Assembly: GCF_949628265.1 (NCBI RefSeq)
Contig: NC_088787.1
Location: 36,816,844 to 36,880,843 of the forward strand
DNA length: 64,000 nucleotides
DNA from: Cloeon dipterum
Taxonomy: Eukaryota > Arthropoda > Insecta > Ephemeroptera > Baetidae
Direction of reading: 5' to 3'
Under the pieces are notes generated by a model. It had not been told where the DNA came from. It did not search any database and saw nothing but the letters and a program-made list of their open reading frames with translations. The translations under genes were made by a program, and so were the position numbers. Shown one piece after another: positions 10,166 through 21,720 of the stretch (position 1 is its first letter; every line of letters starts with the position of its first letter).

Positions 10166-10311
10166 TTATCATTCCAAGCATTGATCAACCAATTAGATGA
10201 AATGAGGGAGCAAGTCAGAAAGATGACGCCTTTGAAAGAGCAAGCAGCCTCAGGTTTGGTTCCTCCAACGGTCACTGAAAGGAAAAAAAACGTGACAGCC
10301 AGGAAGACCTC

Positions 10312-11155
10312 ATGGAAAACATAAAGAAGAGTGGTTGTGACCAGCAGACTGAGCAGCAAAAGTTTTTTCATTCTAAATATTTTGGTGTTTTAACATTGAA
10401 CTGTCAAGGTTTAGCCTCTAATAATAATCTTCAACTTCTTAAGGATCACGTTCGAGAACTAAACAGTGACAAAACTCCCAAAGTACTCATACTAACAGAA
10501 ACCTGGCTCTCAAAAGGAGAAGTTAACAAACTCTGTATTTTAAACTTTAGAACTCTGTCAGCTTATGGACGTGAGAATATGTAGCGTGGAGGAGTCGCAA
10601 TTTTGGCACAACAAAATATTAAATATGAGGCTTTCGATGTTGTTTCCTTTGAAGGGTGGTTGGAACTGGCTGCTGCCAAATTGAAGTATGGAGAGAAGAA
10701 ATTGCTGATTGTTGGCCTATACAGACCATCCAACCCACTAAACAATGCTAATTTTGATTTTTTCTTTGAAAAACTTTTTGAGTCCCTGTCAACGCTGGGC
10801 AAACTCATGAAATGTCGAAAAATGCAGTATATGTTAGTAGCAGGTGACTTCAACATAAACGTATTGGTGAATTGCTCGACAACAAGGCGGCTGATCAACC
10901 TCATGCAGCAGCTCGACCTAAAACTACTCAACGATGGTATGGTCACTCGCTTTAATCAAAACGGAGGTACAGGCATTGACCTTTTGTTTGGTGGTCCCAT
11001 TCACACTGAATATTTTTGCCACACCATGTCTAATATATTGTCTGATCATGAGTCAGTATTTTGCAATTTCAACATCTCGTTGGCTCGCATTGTTAAGGCA
11101 CTCTCAGGAGTGTCAAAGCAATGTGAGGTATTTGAGCTGTTCGGAGATCTAATAC
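10312..11155 (+). pseudogene. LINE C APE-type endonuclease domain
   Basis: Conserved endonuclease landmarks appear in order: 'LTLNCQGL' at the start, 'ILTETWL' (metal-binding Glu), 'GLYRPSNP', 'AGDFNIN' (catalytic Asp/Asn) and 'ILSDHESV' (catalytic Ser-Asp-His). A TAG at 10581-10583 interrupts the frame after residue 90. The protein is then cut by the SINE-like insertion at about 11160, within the linker to the RT. The domain makes the target nick for target-primed reverse transcription. The short segment before it (10165-10311) is charged and may be the end of an ORF1. Confidence 0.75.
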
Positions 11156-11159
11156 TGGC

Positions 11160-11500
11160 TACCCAATGTCAGAAATGGCAAAAAAGTGGTTAGTTTAGTG
11201 ACTCGAATTGCTCGAATTGCTCGACGGGCTGGGAGGCGCACCGGCGCTGACTCGCTACTTGCTGATTTGCACCTTTCCAGCATGCGTGATTTGGCTTCAC
11301 GGGACGAATGTCTAGCGTTTCAATGCAGTCCTCGGTGCGGAGGCAAGTGGCCCTTGAGTGGGCTGGGTCCCTGTGCGGCCCGGTGCGCCCATGTTATCCG
11401 TTCGCGGTGTTATTGGGACCCGGGTTTCAGCATTCGTGCTAGTGCAGTGCGCGCCCTTCCCGGTCCTCGGACGGACAGGAATAAAAAGAGCAAAAAAAAA
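11160..11500 (+). repeat. SINE-like ~335-bp repeat, copy 1
   Basis: The segment matches 32731-33068 almost base for base from 'caatgtcag' to a tail of 'ataaaaagagc' plus A9. It is inserted in the linker of LINE C. Sequences either side ('atactggct' on the left, 'atcctggcc' on the right) look like an imperfect target duplication, and removing the insert joins the linker frame (GDLILA to LAEDV). It has no coding capacity of its own; the ORFs of 110-120 codons in it are chance. I could not identify clear pol III A and B boxes, so 'SINE-like' describes size, tail and copy behaviour only. Confidence 0.7.
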
Positions 11501-12007
11501 GATCCTGGCCGAAGACGTAATTAAAATGGAAAGAAGCTTTGCGGATTCCAGAATGCTGCAGGTTGAAGACTACCTTTCGCTCCAAGATTGGAACTTTTTA
11601 CTTGCTCCTAATAATGTAAACATCCTTTATGAGATGTTCATAGAAATATTTAAAATAGGCTTTGACTTTTGTTTCCCTACTCTTAAAAGATTTACAGGGC
11701 AAACCAGAGGGGAAAAATAAAACTGTCAGATAAAGTAAAGAATCAGCGAGCGGAACTACGAGATCAGTACCTAGATCTACCTAATTAAGACTGTGCAAGA
11801 TCCTATCACCAAACAAAGCATGAAGGAAGAGCTGAAAAGGATGAAGTACAACTACCTGAAGGCGCTGCATGAAGAGATCCGAACAGCAGGTTCATATATA
11901 ACGCAACAAACCGTTCAAAAGCTGCGTGGCAGATAGTTAATGATATGCTAGGGAATTTCAGATCTGATAGCACCATAAAAAAGTTAAAATGTGGTGATGG
12001 GACTGAG
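11501..12007 (+). pseudogene. LINE C endonuclease-RT linker remnant
   Basis: After the SINE-like repeat the reading frame resumes for about 70 codons (Phe/Leu-rich, ending near 11720). It then continues in broken frames to a 'KAAWQIVND'-like motif near 11930 and a 'GDGTET' segment at 11993-12007. LINE D has the equivalent motif 'SAAAWSLIN', which fixes the homology. The segment ends exactly where LINE E begins. Several stops make it non-coding today. Confidence 0.6.
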
Positions 12008-15000
12008 ACTTGTTTGTTTGTTTATTCTTCCTCTACAAGTCATACATGCATATAAATAAAATCAAATACGTCAATAATTTACATAGGGAAGAATGGGCTG
12101 ACAGACACTAGCATTTAATGCAAAAATGATCAATACAAATATATCTCACGCCGCGCTGAGCCCTACTATCACTTAATTGTTCATCACATATTGTTGCCAC
12201 AAGTGCTCTCTGCAAAGTGCAGAAAAGTCTTTCACGCAGCAGTCTTTAAGTGTTGGTGGCAGGTCATTCCATGGCTTAACCACTCGAAAGGAGAAGGATT
12301 TTTGGCCAAAAACACTCCTCACTGGTGGTGGCTGCAGTCTTGGGTGGATGCTGCTTGCATCGGCGCGCAATTGGCGGCCCACGGTGATTCTGGCACGTGC
12401 ATCAAAATCAATTGCCCCGCTTTGCCACCTCTTAAAGAAGTTCAGGTCTGTATATTTCAGATGCATATCAACTGGCATAATTTTCGTTTCTTCTGGCGGT
12501 GGCAGCTTCTTCCCGTAGACAAAGTGTAGCGCCCTTTTCTGCACTCTGTCTAATTTCTCTATATTCGCCTTCGTGGTTGGGTGCCAGGCTGGGAGGCCAA
12601 AAGTGAACACAGGCTTGACTAGGGACAAGTATGCCACCCTCTTCACCTTTGATGCGCACCCCCGTAAGCTGCGTGCTGCGAAGCTAAGCACCTGCGCAGC
12701 CTTTGCACGTACTGAGTTTGAGTGTACGTCCCAACGCAAATCTCTACTGATGTGCACACCAAGGAGACGCTGTTTGTCCACATACTTAATGGCTTCACCG
12801 CCAATGGTGTACACAAAGAGGAGGGGTGACCGAGCGCGACTTATGTCCATAACTTTGCATTTCTGCCTATTCATCGACATGCCGTTGTTCTCACACCATA
12901 TGAACACTCGGTCTAGGTCTTCTTGAAGGACATCCGCATCGTCCGGGGTGGCAATCACTCGATGTATTGTTATGTCATCTGCATATTGAATTATACTTGA
13001 GTTTATTTCCTTTGGAAGGTCAGCGATGAAAACAAGGAAGAGAAGCGGGCCGAGCACACTGCCTTGGATTACGCCAGACTGGACCTCAATCGGCGCCGAG
13101 CATACACCACCGTACTTCACGTATTGGCAGCGCCCTGTGAGAAAATTCTCTAACCACAGCAAAACCTTGCCATCGACACCGTAGTGCCGCAGTTTCGACA
13201 GGAGGCGCTGGAATGGTACCTTATCAAACGCCTTACTCCAATCCAAGAATACAGCATGTACATGATTTCCGCTTTTCTCATCCAGTCGCGCAGTCCACTC
13301 ATCTATCAATCCCGTTAACAGCGTTATGCAGCTCCGGTGCTCTCGGAAACCGTGCTGACTTTCCGGAATGATATTTTTCTCGTTTAAAAACTTTCAGAGT
13401 TCGTCTGGCACAAATCTTTCAAGAGTTTTACCAACAAGAGAAGTGATGCTAATTGGTCGATAATTGTTTGTTTTGAGAGCTGTGATTGCTGCGATTTTCC
13501 AGTCTGCCGGCAGCTCACCATTTTTCAAAGAAAGTTGGAAAACATGCGCCAGGCTAGTGCACAAAGGTGTCGCACACTTCCGTAGTAGCATCGCGTCAAC
13601 TCCATCAGGGCCGGCTGCCGTTTTTCTCGTTCGCTTCAAAAGGTACTCCACGTACGCTGGCGTTATGTTCAACTCTTGCAGCTGCCATATTGGGCCTGTT
13701 TGGTAACCATTTGCCCGGCGCACATAAGGGAGAGTATTTTTCGCGGAAAAGTTTTTCTGGAACACTGTAGAGAAATTCGCTGCGATTATCTCTGGCTCCC
13801 TCACTGTTCTTCCATCAATCTGAAAGCATTTGCTCTCAATAGGCACTTTCGCTTTTTGCTTGATGTACCGCCAGAGCCCTTTTGACCTTTCTTGCCCAAG
13901 TCCAAGTTTCGAGAGCCATTCATTTCGGGCCGCTCTCACTGCCGACTGAGTTGATCTTCTTGCCGCCAAATACGGCTGGTGATTTGAATCATTTTTATTC
14001 TCTTGCCAGTCTCTGAATAGTGTGTCTCGAATTTTTATCATCATCATTATCTCCTTAGTCATCCAAGGGTGACGTCTTCTTCTTCCTCCGACTTTTTTCT
14101 TCGGAACTATTCTGTCCACGCAGTCAAACACAGTAGTTTTCCATAGCTCCCACGCAGTCGTAAGATCATCTTCATAACATACACTTCTCAGTTTCTGCTC
14201 CAGCTCGTCCCCTAATTTTATCCAATCTGCGCGCTCGTAATTAGGGACTCTTCTCTGTGTTCTCATAGGACGCGATGCGCTCACCGTCAGGGTGACAAGG
14301 AGGGCTTCATGGTCACTTATTCCAGGAACTGTGATTGCCTCGCTAACCAAAGCGGGCACGTCACAGAGAAACAAATCGATAATTTTGGCAGTCTGACTAG
14401 TGATTCTCGTAGGTGTTTTTATAAGCTGCGAAAAAGACATCTCAGCAAAGTTGTCGAAGAAGACATCTGCTGGGGCGACTCCGATCACTGGTGGCTCCAC
14501 ACCCCACCTGATGTCCAAATTGAAGTCACCCATAAGGAAGCATCCGTCGTAGTTGTGCTGCTCAAGGGCGGTGCTTTCCAGCGAGCGCAAGAGCGCCGCG
14601 TTGTACTCGACGTCCGAGTTTGGCCGCCGGTACGCGGAGCCAATAAGAAACCGGAGGTTATTTACCTTGACTGCAGCCCAAACCACTTCTGCTCGCCCTT
14701 CCAGATGTGCAAGCCTCCTAGGCTGAAGGTGTGGCAGGACAGCCAAAAGGACCCCTCCAGCAGCACGACGCGCACCGAGCCTGTCCTTCCGCAGCACAAT
14801 ATAATCTTGAGGCACAAATTCATTGTCTTTGATTTCAGGTGTCAACCACGTCTCGTTTATAGAAACGACATCAGCTGAGTGGTATTCAAACATTGCGAAC
14901 ATGTCAGCCGCTGTCTTTCGATTTTTAAGTGATCGGGCATTTAGTGTTAAAAATTTCAGGGCATCATTGTTAACCTGCAGCCGAAAATTTGGTGGGTTTA

Positions 15001-15545
15001 TTGGCCGTGGCAATATTTCTGGTAGGCTCCAGTATTAGTCATTGAAACGTGGAAAACAACAGGACCAGCATTCATAGTTCTTATTCTTCCTGAAATCATT
15101 TACCTCCTTCTCGCTCATTTTCGTGTGCTTCAATAAGCATGTTCGATGAAATACGTGAGTGCACCTGGTGCAGGCAATAAATATAGCATTCTTCCTGCTG
15201 ACTCTGTCACAATAAAAGCATTCCTCTGCTGGCATCTCTGGCTCTCCAATAATGAGTTAAATTCTTCAGTTGTCGTTTGTCTGGAACTTATGGAATCATC
15301 CGAGAAATTTCCTCTCACCATGAATATCTGCCGCATAAGAGCCGGAAATTAAAGCGCTATCCGAAAAACTATCTCAATTCCGCTTTGAATAACAGGTCCA
15401 GGGAAGAAGTGACTCAATCAAAGGGTAGCGAGCCACTCCGTGGCCCCCCTGGGCCTGCCGTCTGTCTGAAATCAGTCCAAAAATCGAGGAAAATTGGTTA
15501 ATTTTCGGGAGCTCCTAACTAATGCGTGCGCTTCGTACCAGAGGC
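12008..15545 (-). mobile_element. LINE E: near full-length CR1-like non-LTR retrotransposon inserted antisense in LINE C
   Basis: Minus-strand element with a TTTG-type 3' tail complement at 12008-12025, a 3' UTR, an endonuclease-RT gene, an upstream PHD-like finger and a 5' leader to about 15545. The 5' leader matches that of LINE F: 'ggcccaggggggcc(a)cggagtg', then 'ccctggacc', then 'ttcaaag' occurs in both at equal spacing (F near 23632-23700). That makes the 5' part credible rather than random flank. The element lies between the two halves of LINE C. The exact 5' end and target duplication could not be fixed. Confidence 0.75.
12173..15235 (-). pseudogene. LINE E polyprotein: PHD-like finger, endonuclease, reverse transcriptase
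   Basis: Order from the 5' side: a Cys-rich PHD/RING-like finger (15235-15035: CFYC, CTRC, HRTC, CWSC), an APE endonuclease (LTLNARSLKN, NETWLTP, GDFNLDIRW, GISDHEALL), a linker, then the RT (KTAAGPDGV, SGVIQGSVLGPLLF, QYADDIT). The long frame 15013-13394 ends at a TGA (13394-13396), and the same frame continues to 12173, so one opal codon interrupts it. A small deletion before 'NNYRPIS' removes the usual Pro-Lys-Asp-Gly-Asp segment. The finger and endonuclease frames are separated by a stop near 15035. The RT signature is CR1/L2-like and shared with LINEs F and G. Confidence 0.82.
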
Positions 15546-15549
15546 TCTG

Positions 15550-17225
15550 CCCCACTCTGATAGTTTTAAAATCGCAAACACCCTGAATAAAAAATTCATT
15601 GTGCCACCTGGAGATGCCGGAGATTTTTCGACGTCACTCCCATCACCCGCAGTTGCCAGAGGCTTCTTTTTGTCACCCGTTGTCGAGCAGGAGGTGCTTC
15701 TTTGGTTACGCAGACTCCCGAACAAGCGTTCCAGAGGCAACGACGAAATCCCAATTTTCCTCATTAAAAGAGTCGCAAATCTAATTGCTGCACCTCTTAC
15801 TTATATTATAAACAGGTCATTCGAGCAAGGCGTCTACCCAGACCTAATGAAGAGAGCAATCGTCGTCCCCATCTATAAAAAAGGTGATAAGCTGGATGCC
15901 GCCAACTACAGACCAATCTCTAACCTGCCCTCTTTCTCGAAAGTTTTTGAACAGTGCTTTTTATTCCGCTTATATGAACACTTTCTCGCAAATAATTTGT
16001 TGCCGCTAACCCAGCATGGTTTTTTAAAAGGGCGGTCTACTCAAACGGCTTTTACGAATTCATCATGGAACTGACGCAGAGTCTGGAGCAGAAGAAGAAG
16101 ACGATTGGAATCTTCTTTGACTTTTCTAATGCATTTGGAACTATCTGTCCCTCTATTTTATTAAGGAAGCTTGAGCTACACGGAGTACGAGGTGAGCCGT
16201 TGAATTGGATCAAATCAGCTTTAGAAGAGCGTCAGCAATGTGTAAAAATAACTGCAAAAGAAGGTAAAGTCCACCGAGAGATATATTCTAACTTCCTTAG
16301 TTACGAGAGAGGAACGCCACAAGGAGGAATAATGTCGCCCTTCCTCTTTGATGTTGCAATTTATGATCTAGCCCTGAAAGTGTCCGGCCACAAGCTAATT
16401 AATTATGCTGATGATGCAACTGCAATTGTTACGGCGAAGAAATACGATGACGTTGAAGCAGAATCCAGCCTGGTTGCAGCACGGATGGGATTGTACTGCG
16501 TAGAAAATCATTTGCAGGCAAACGCAACAAAATCAGCGCTTCTAGTGTTTAGAAATCCACATGACCAAAGATCCCCATATGAGTTTCATGTCGCCATGTC
16601 TGATGCAAATATTCCCAACGTTTCAGACACCAAACTTCTTGGTTTGAGATTTACAGATAATATGTCGTGGAGCAAACAAAGCAGCCACGTAGTCGACAAA
16701 TTACACTCAGCAGTCTTTATGGTCACCACCCTTAGGAAGAGTGTTGATTTCCAGCAGATCTTAAATGTGTATTATGCCTATGCCCATTCACAGATCCAAT
16801 ATGGAATAATTTTCTGGGGAACTTCTCGGCAGGCTATAGACGAGGTTTTTGTCGCACAAAAAATGCTGATGAGAGCCATGGCCGGAGTCCAATATAAGAG
16901 ATCAAACATACCACTTCAGTCTGCCCGCCCATATTTTGCTAAGTTTGAAATTTTGCCAATTTACTCCGTTTATTTGTTAGAAAGCTGTAAATTTGTCAGG
17001 AAACACCCGCAGTACTTCCAGGAAATTGTTGAGGATCACAACCCAACCGCAGCAATTTCGAAATTCAACCCAAAAAAATGTATGACAAAACTATACAATT
17101 CTCTTCCAGATGCTGTGAAAGGAGAAGTGCAGTTCAAAAAGTATGAGAAAGCTTTAAAAAAATTCATCAGTTCTAACAAATTCTATAATGAGCAGGAGTT
17201 CCTATCTTTCAGACCGACAATGTAG
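15550..17225 (+). pseudogene. LINE C reverse transcriptase (3' half of the split element)
   Basis: Frame 15526-16074 carries the RT fingers (KRSRGNDEIPIF, AIVVPIYKKGD, NYRPISNLP, QHGFLKGRST). A one-base deletion near 16055 shifts into frame 16065-17225, with the palm (FFDFSNAFGT, RGTPQGGIMSP, NYADDAT) and C-terminal region to the stop after 'FRPTM'. The two frames overlap by a few bases and together cover the whole RT with no other break. 3' UTR follows to about 17400 with an AATAAAC signal. The coding sequence before 15550 is LINE E, not this gene. Confidence 0.82.
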
Positions 17226-17401
17226 CAAAACAAAAACACAAACTGACACCGCAAACATACATATGTGTGAACACTTTTTAATGTAATATTTAAATGTATA
17301 ATTTTGACGAAATTGTAAATACGCATATAGTAAAAAGGCTATTTGCTTCAATGCTGTAATGCTGTATAAACACAATAAACAACATTTCAAATTTCAAACC
17401 G

Positions 17402-18135
17402 CTTCCAATTACTACTTCAGGGAATCGGATCATACTTACCGTGATGGAAGCATGGACACGATATGTGGAAGCCGCTACGGACGTATATGGAGAGTCTGCT
17501 TACCGACAATGGACCCGCTTTTAAGTCCGAGCTATTTGCTAACACATGCGACCTGTTGAAGATCAAGCGTACCTTCACCTCTCCTTAGAACCCACACAGT
17601 AACGCAATTGAGGCAATGCACAAGGGTATTAAGGATTTCTTGGCCATATTCACGAGCGGGCCCTCGATAGAACAATGGGACGAATTTTTGCACTTTGCGT
17701 TGCTGGCCTGAGGGCTAGCGAGCACACGTCAAAAAGGTTTTACCGGCATCACTTGATTTATGGTAAACCAATGGACACTCCCTGTGATAAGAACTTACGG
17801 CCTGAAATAATCGAGGAGCTACAGCTTGATACTCAGCAGTACCTCAGTCTCTTAAATTACGACATGGAATTGGCTCGCGAGGAATCCAGAGAAAAGATCT
17901 GTGGACTCGGAAGCAAACATCAGATCAGGCCAATAGGAGCATTTCGACCCAAATGCAAGAAATCAAAGTTGGCGACAAGGTCCTAATAAAGAACATGAAA
18001 CCAAGAAACAAACTAGACGCGAGATGGAAAGGCCCGTATAAGGTCGTTCAAAGATGGGGAGAACTTACACTAGGCCTGGAGGACCCCACCACAAACCGAC
18101 AATTTTTCTACCATCCAAGTCACCTCAAGTCCTAG
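17402..18135 (+). pseudogene. Ty3/gypsy-like integrase, core and C-terminal part
   Basis: Sequence resumes directly after LINE C with 'GNRIILTVMEAWTRYVEA', then after a frameshift 'ESLLTDNGPAFKSELF', the catalytic core with its second Asp. Several stops follow. At 17953-18135 is the C-terminal GPY/F-like domain ('VGDKVLIKNMKPRNKL', 'RWKGPYKVV'), ending in a stop. About 15 codons appear deleted between the Trp-Thr-Arg and Thr-Asp-Asn-Gly motifs. The integrase would insert LTR-element cDNA; this copy is dead. Confidence 0.75.
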
Positions 18136-18379
18136 AACAAGAGTTGAGGGGACACATAATCTTTGGCACGGGCAGGGAAATTAATAACTACCAAACAAAC
18201 GACTCATTGGAGACTACAGAACCTTTTGAGGGCGCTAGTCTATTTCCAGAGATGACTCCACAACCAACAAGCGACAATACGCGAAGAGGGAAAGACCATC
18301 TCGAACGCCGCAAAAAGCCCCCTCCGGACGAGGGAGCCGCAAGAGCAGCTAAGCAAACGTCTTATGCGAGCTGAACATC

Positions 18380-20215
18380 TAGCTTTTCTGCCGACGGTAG
18401 AATTTTCAGCGAGCCAGTTGCAGTGGCCAGCAAATTTCTAGAGACATTTAAGCAGAATTTCTCGCCACCAGAAGCCGATTATCCCTTCCTGCGCCGCGCG
18501 CCTGTCCGAGAGGATAAGCTGAGCGGGTGGAGAATCACAGCGAGTGACGTCGACAACTTGCTGCAAGTGCTGGACGCCAAAAGTGCCACAGGTCCCGACG
18601 GTGTCCCAGCGGTGCTGCTCAAGAGGTGCGCCAAAACGTTGTGTCCCAGTCTCGCACATATTTTCAATCTCTCGCTGCGAGCGTGCGACTTGCCAGCTGA
18701 CTGGAAGAGTGCTTCCGTGACGCCGATCCCCAAAGATGGAGACAAAAGTGACCTGAGAAATTACCGCCCAATCAGCGTCACCTCACTCGTCGGCAAGCTC
18801 CTGGAAAAGCACATCCGCAACCAGCTGGCAGCGTTCCTCGACGGTAAAAAAATCAGTCCCAGACAACCAGCATGGTTTTCGCGAGCGCCGGTCGTGCACG
18901 ACTATGCTGCTGCGTACCCTGGACAGCTGGACTGCGGCCCTTGACAAGAACAGTGGAGGTCACGTGCACGCGATTTTTCTCGATTGGGCGAAAGCGTTCG
19001 ACAAGGTCCCGCACCAGCGACTGCTTTCCAAACTGCAGCACCACGGCATCGACGGCGCCGCTCTTGAGTGGCTCAAAAATTTCCTTGTCGGCCGCAGTCA
19101 GTATGTACGTTTCGGCGGCGCACGTAGTGAGCCGTGCGAGGTCACGAGTGGAGTTGTGCAGGGCAGCGTGCTAGGGCCGCTGCTTTTCAACGTCTACGTG
19201 TCGGATCTTCCTGCCGTGGTAAAAACCAACCTGGTGCAATATGCTGACGACTGCACTATCTTCCGAGAGGTGAGCAGCCAAGATGACATCAACGCACTGC
19301 AAAAAGACCTCACCCTCATCGACGTCTGGTGCGTCAACAATGCCATGCAACTGAACGCCAAAAAGTGCGTCGCAATGGACGTTTCGCGAGCACGCCTGCC
19401 GTGGTTGCCGCAGTACATGATCGGCGGGACCATGCTCGAGTACGTCAGCACGCAGCGCCTCCTTGGCGTGCATATAGCCAGAGACCTCCGCTGGAATCAT
19501 CACGTCGACGTGCAGCGAAAGAAAGCAGCGCAGACACTTGGTTTCGCGACAAGAAATTTTCGAGGTTGCTCGCAAAGAGTAAAGCGAATGGCGTACCTAA
19601 CTCTTGTGAAACCAAAGCTGTTTTACGGGACTCCGGCGTGGAATCCGTGGACAAAAACAAACACGGAGAAAATGGCGAGAACGCAGAATAAGGCCCTCCA
19701 CTTCATCCACGGTCGCCACGTCCCGCCGCCGCAAAACCAGAAAATGCTGTCCGTGCCGGCCCAACTTTTGTACAATGACCTGCTCTTTTTCAAGAAGAGC
19801 CTGTGTGGCCACACAGATTACAACGCCATGGCGCGCATCACCGAGGGCCGCGTGCACCGTGGCGACGACCCGGTGCATCCGCGACTGGAACAGCCAGCAG
19901 CGCGCACCGAGCTCGGCCAAAATGCGTTTGATTATCGTGTCGATGCGGAGTGGAACGCTGCAACACCCGCCATGAAGGACTGTTCAGCGGCACAGTTTCC
20001 AGCAGTGTGCAAGGCATATGTGAGTGCGATCTTTTAAAGTGTTACTCCTCTAGTATAGGCCAATACCGGCTTTGCCCTCCTGGGTAAAGTTTTAACAAGA
20101 TGTTTGCCAGGTATTCTGCCTTTTCTCACATGTTTTTTTTTATAAATCTGACGACTTTAAATAACATGAATGTATTTTTTGACGAAGTGTGAGAATAAAC
20201 AAATAAACAAACAAA
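18380..20215 (+). mobile_element. LINE G: 5'-truncated CR1-like LINE
   Basis: LINE coding starts abruptly near 18381 in the linker before the RT, continues to a stop at 20035-20037, and ends with a 3' UTR carrying 'gaataaacaaataaacaaac'. It is the same family as LINE F (the RT and C-terminal regions align along their whole length with mostly conservative changes) and related to LINE E. It is inserted downstream of the gypsy-like integrase remnant. GC content is clearly higher than in the flanks. Confidence 0.8.
18381..20037 (+). pseudogene. LINE G reverse transcriptase
   Basis: RT fingers in frame to about 18865 (KSATGPDGVPAVLL, TPIPKDGDKSD, NYRPISVTSL). A frameshift at about 18865-18890 spoils the 'QHGFRE' region and moves into the frame of 18904-20037, which holds 'FLDWAKAFDKVP', 'SGVVQGSVLGPLLF', 'QYADDCT' and the complete C-terminal region. 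The second frame, 377 codons, is intact. Endonuclease is missing through 5' truncation. Confidence 0.82.
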
Positions 20216-20779
20216 AATCAGAAGGACAAGTTACACAGTTAGGAGAAATTAAATCCCTTGCTCCTGCACAGCCTATTCCGGAAGCAGCTGCTAAAGCTAC
20301 GGAACAAGTAGAGCAGGTTGCGGGACTCAAATCCCCAGACACACCCTAAAACCAAGGGACACGTTATCAAATACCGACTCGGAGGCACACAGAAAACCCC
20401 AGTACAAGGAGACCATCTCCGAACCGACGCACGTAGCAAATACGACAGAAAAACCCGACCGGGCACAAAAAACCCGATACTTTTTGAGGCAACGAGTGAA
20501 GAAACCAAAAGGGTTTCTGTGAAAATTAAAAAAATAATAATTAATCAATAATAATTTTTTTGATATTTAAAAAACTAAAGAAAAAAAAATAAATATAGGT
20601 TTCTGCATTTATTTCACAACAATGTCGTCTCAATAAACTCAATAAAACCAATTCATAAACGAAACTAAGCGGCGCTAGAAAATATATTAACACTGTGAGC
20701 CAAGCTGAGGAGAAAGGGGAGCTCAACAACGCAGAACCCAGGGAATTCAATTCATGGATAACTCCCTCCCCCCCTTGCT
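20216..20779. other. post-integrase retroelement debris and A-rich stretch
   Basis: The first 250 bp contain a short open stretch rich in Ala/Gln/Glu/Lys that could be the tail of a gypsy-type ORF. From 20520 to 20600 the sequence is A/T-rich with runs of A (about 20577-20590). I see no promoter, LTR pair or RNA gene that I can defend. Confidence 0.3.
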
Positions 20780-20925
20780 ATGATCACGGCCGACGGACTA
20801 AAGAATTCAACTTCCAGACAAGAAGGAAGGAATTTCCTAGAATATACGCCTACCTCCTCCTCCCCCTCTTTTAGAGTACTAAGAAAACGAAATCACGACG
20901 CGCAAGAGGAAGTATCAGTGAGACA

Positions 20926-21720
20926 ATGCCACGGGACAGGTCCTACGATGAGCAGCTCCGCCAAGACTTGAACATGACGCCGGCCAGCTCATCATCCACA
21001 TCCACCATTTCATCTTCTTCGTCCTCAGCGAGCCAAGAGGTCCTTGTCCTGAACGAAGAGGACGATTCGCTCCTAGGTAAAAGCAAGCAGAAGGAAAAGG
21101 AAAAAAAGCGCGCAAGAAGGAAGAGAAGAAAATTCTTGTCAAGAAATTGGTCACCAGCGCGAAGTCCAAGTTAAAAAAGAAAAATCGCGAGAAAAAGAAG
21201 GTTCGAAAGGTCAAGTTGGTCCTTGAGCTGCAGCAGAAGGTGGAAAGGAGCAGGAAGCGCAGGAAGGAAGAAACGGATCTACGTGAAAAAATCAATCAGC
21301 GGAAGGCGACCGTGCATTCTCCAAACCCGCTGACTCCACAGCCCCCAAAAAGGCCCTTGTTGGAGAAGGGGGCCGCCCAAGAAGAGACCGGACCAACCGC
21401 TACGAGAACTTTGACCAAGCAAGAAATCCTCTGCAAAGTTCTCATCGAACGCATGCGTAACCAAGACAACAGGATTACCCAGCTACCAGAAGGTATACTC
21501 GCCAAGTTAGCCCGCTCACCGACCCAGGAGGACTTGTAGAACTTGGCCACCGAGGTGGCCAAACAGCGATCCGTTTTTCAACTGCCAGGGCCTGAGGGGA
21601 AGCCGAACAATAGTTTCCCCCTGAAACCGATCGGTGTTAAAGATAATGGGAAAACTATTATTGCGAATGCCGACCAGATCACTCTGTATTCTAGCCGAGC
21701 ATTTCATTTACTTTAAGTCC
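20926..21720 (+). pseudogene. basic, serine/lysine-rich ORF of unknown origin, frameshifted
   Basis: An ATG at 20926 opens 82 codons with a serine-rich low-complexity segment, then Lys/Arg runs. A frameshift near 21160 continues it into 21147-21539, a Lys/Arg/Glu coiled-coil-like region, and after a TAG at 21537 about 55 more codons in the same frame. The last part has a Pro-Gly-rich motif and 'TIIANADQITLYSS'. I do not recognise the family. Position after gypsy pol suggests a retroelement gag or third ORF. Both a frameshift and a stop indicate decay. Confidence 0.35.

Larger units (their letters stand above)
10165..17400 (+). mobile_element. LINE C: non-LTR retrotransposon inserted in the gypsy-like pol, itself split by a SINE-like repeat and LINE E
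   Basis: Endonuclease sequence (10350-11155), linker (11500-12007) and RT sequence (about 15550-17225) read in the same direction and become collinear when the SINE-like insert (11160-11500) and the antisense LINE E (12008 to about 15545) are removed. That leaves about 3.35 kb of LINE. Gypsy-type integrase sequence lies directly on both sides (VDVVG on the left, a Thr-Thr-Ser-Gly-Asn-Arg segment on the right), so LINE C landed in the integrase core. The 3' end is A/T-rich (aacatttcaaatttcaaacc). The 5' end is truncated; no full ORF1 is present. Confidence 0.78.

Noticed and set aside
11186-11524. 112-codon ORF in the SINE-like repeat
   Set aside because: A similar ORF in copy 2 only reflects DNA identity; there is no start context or known domain, and frames differ at the ends.
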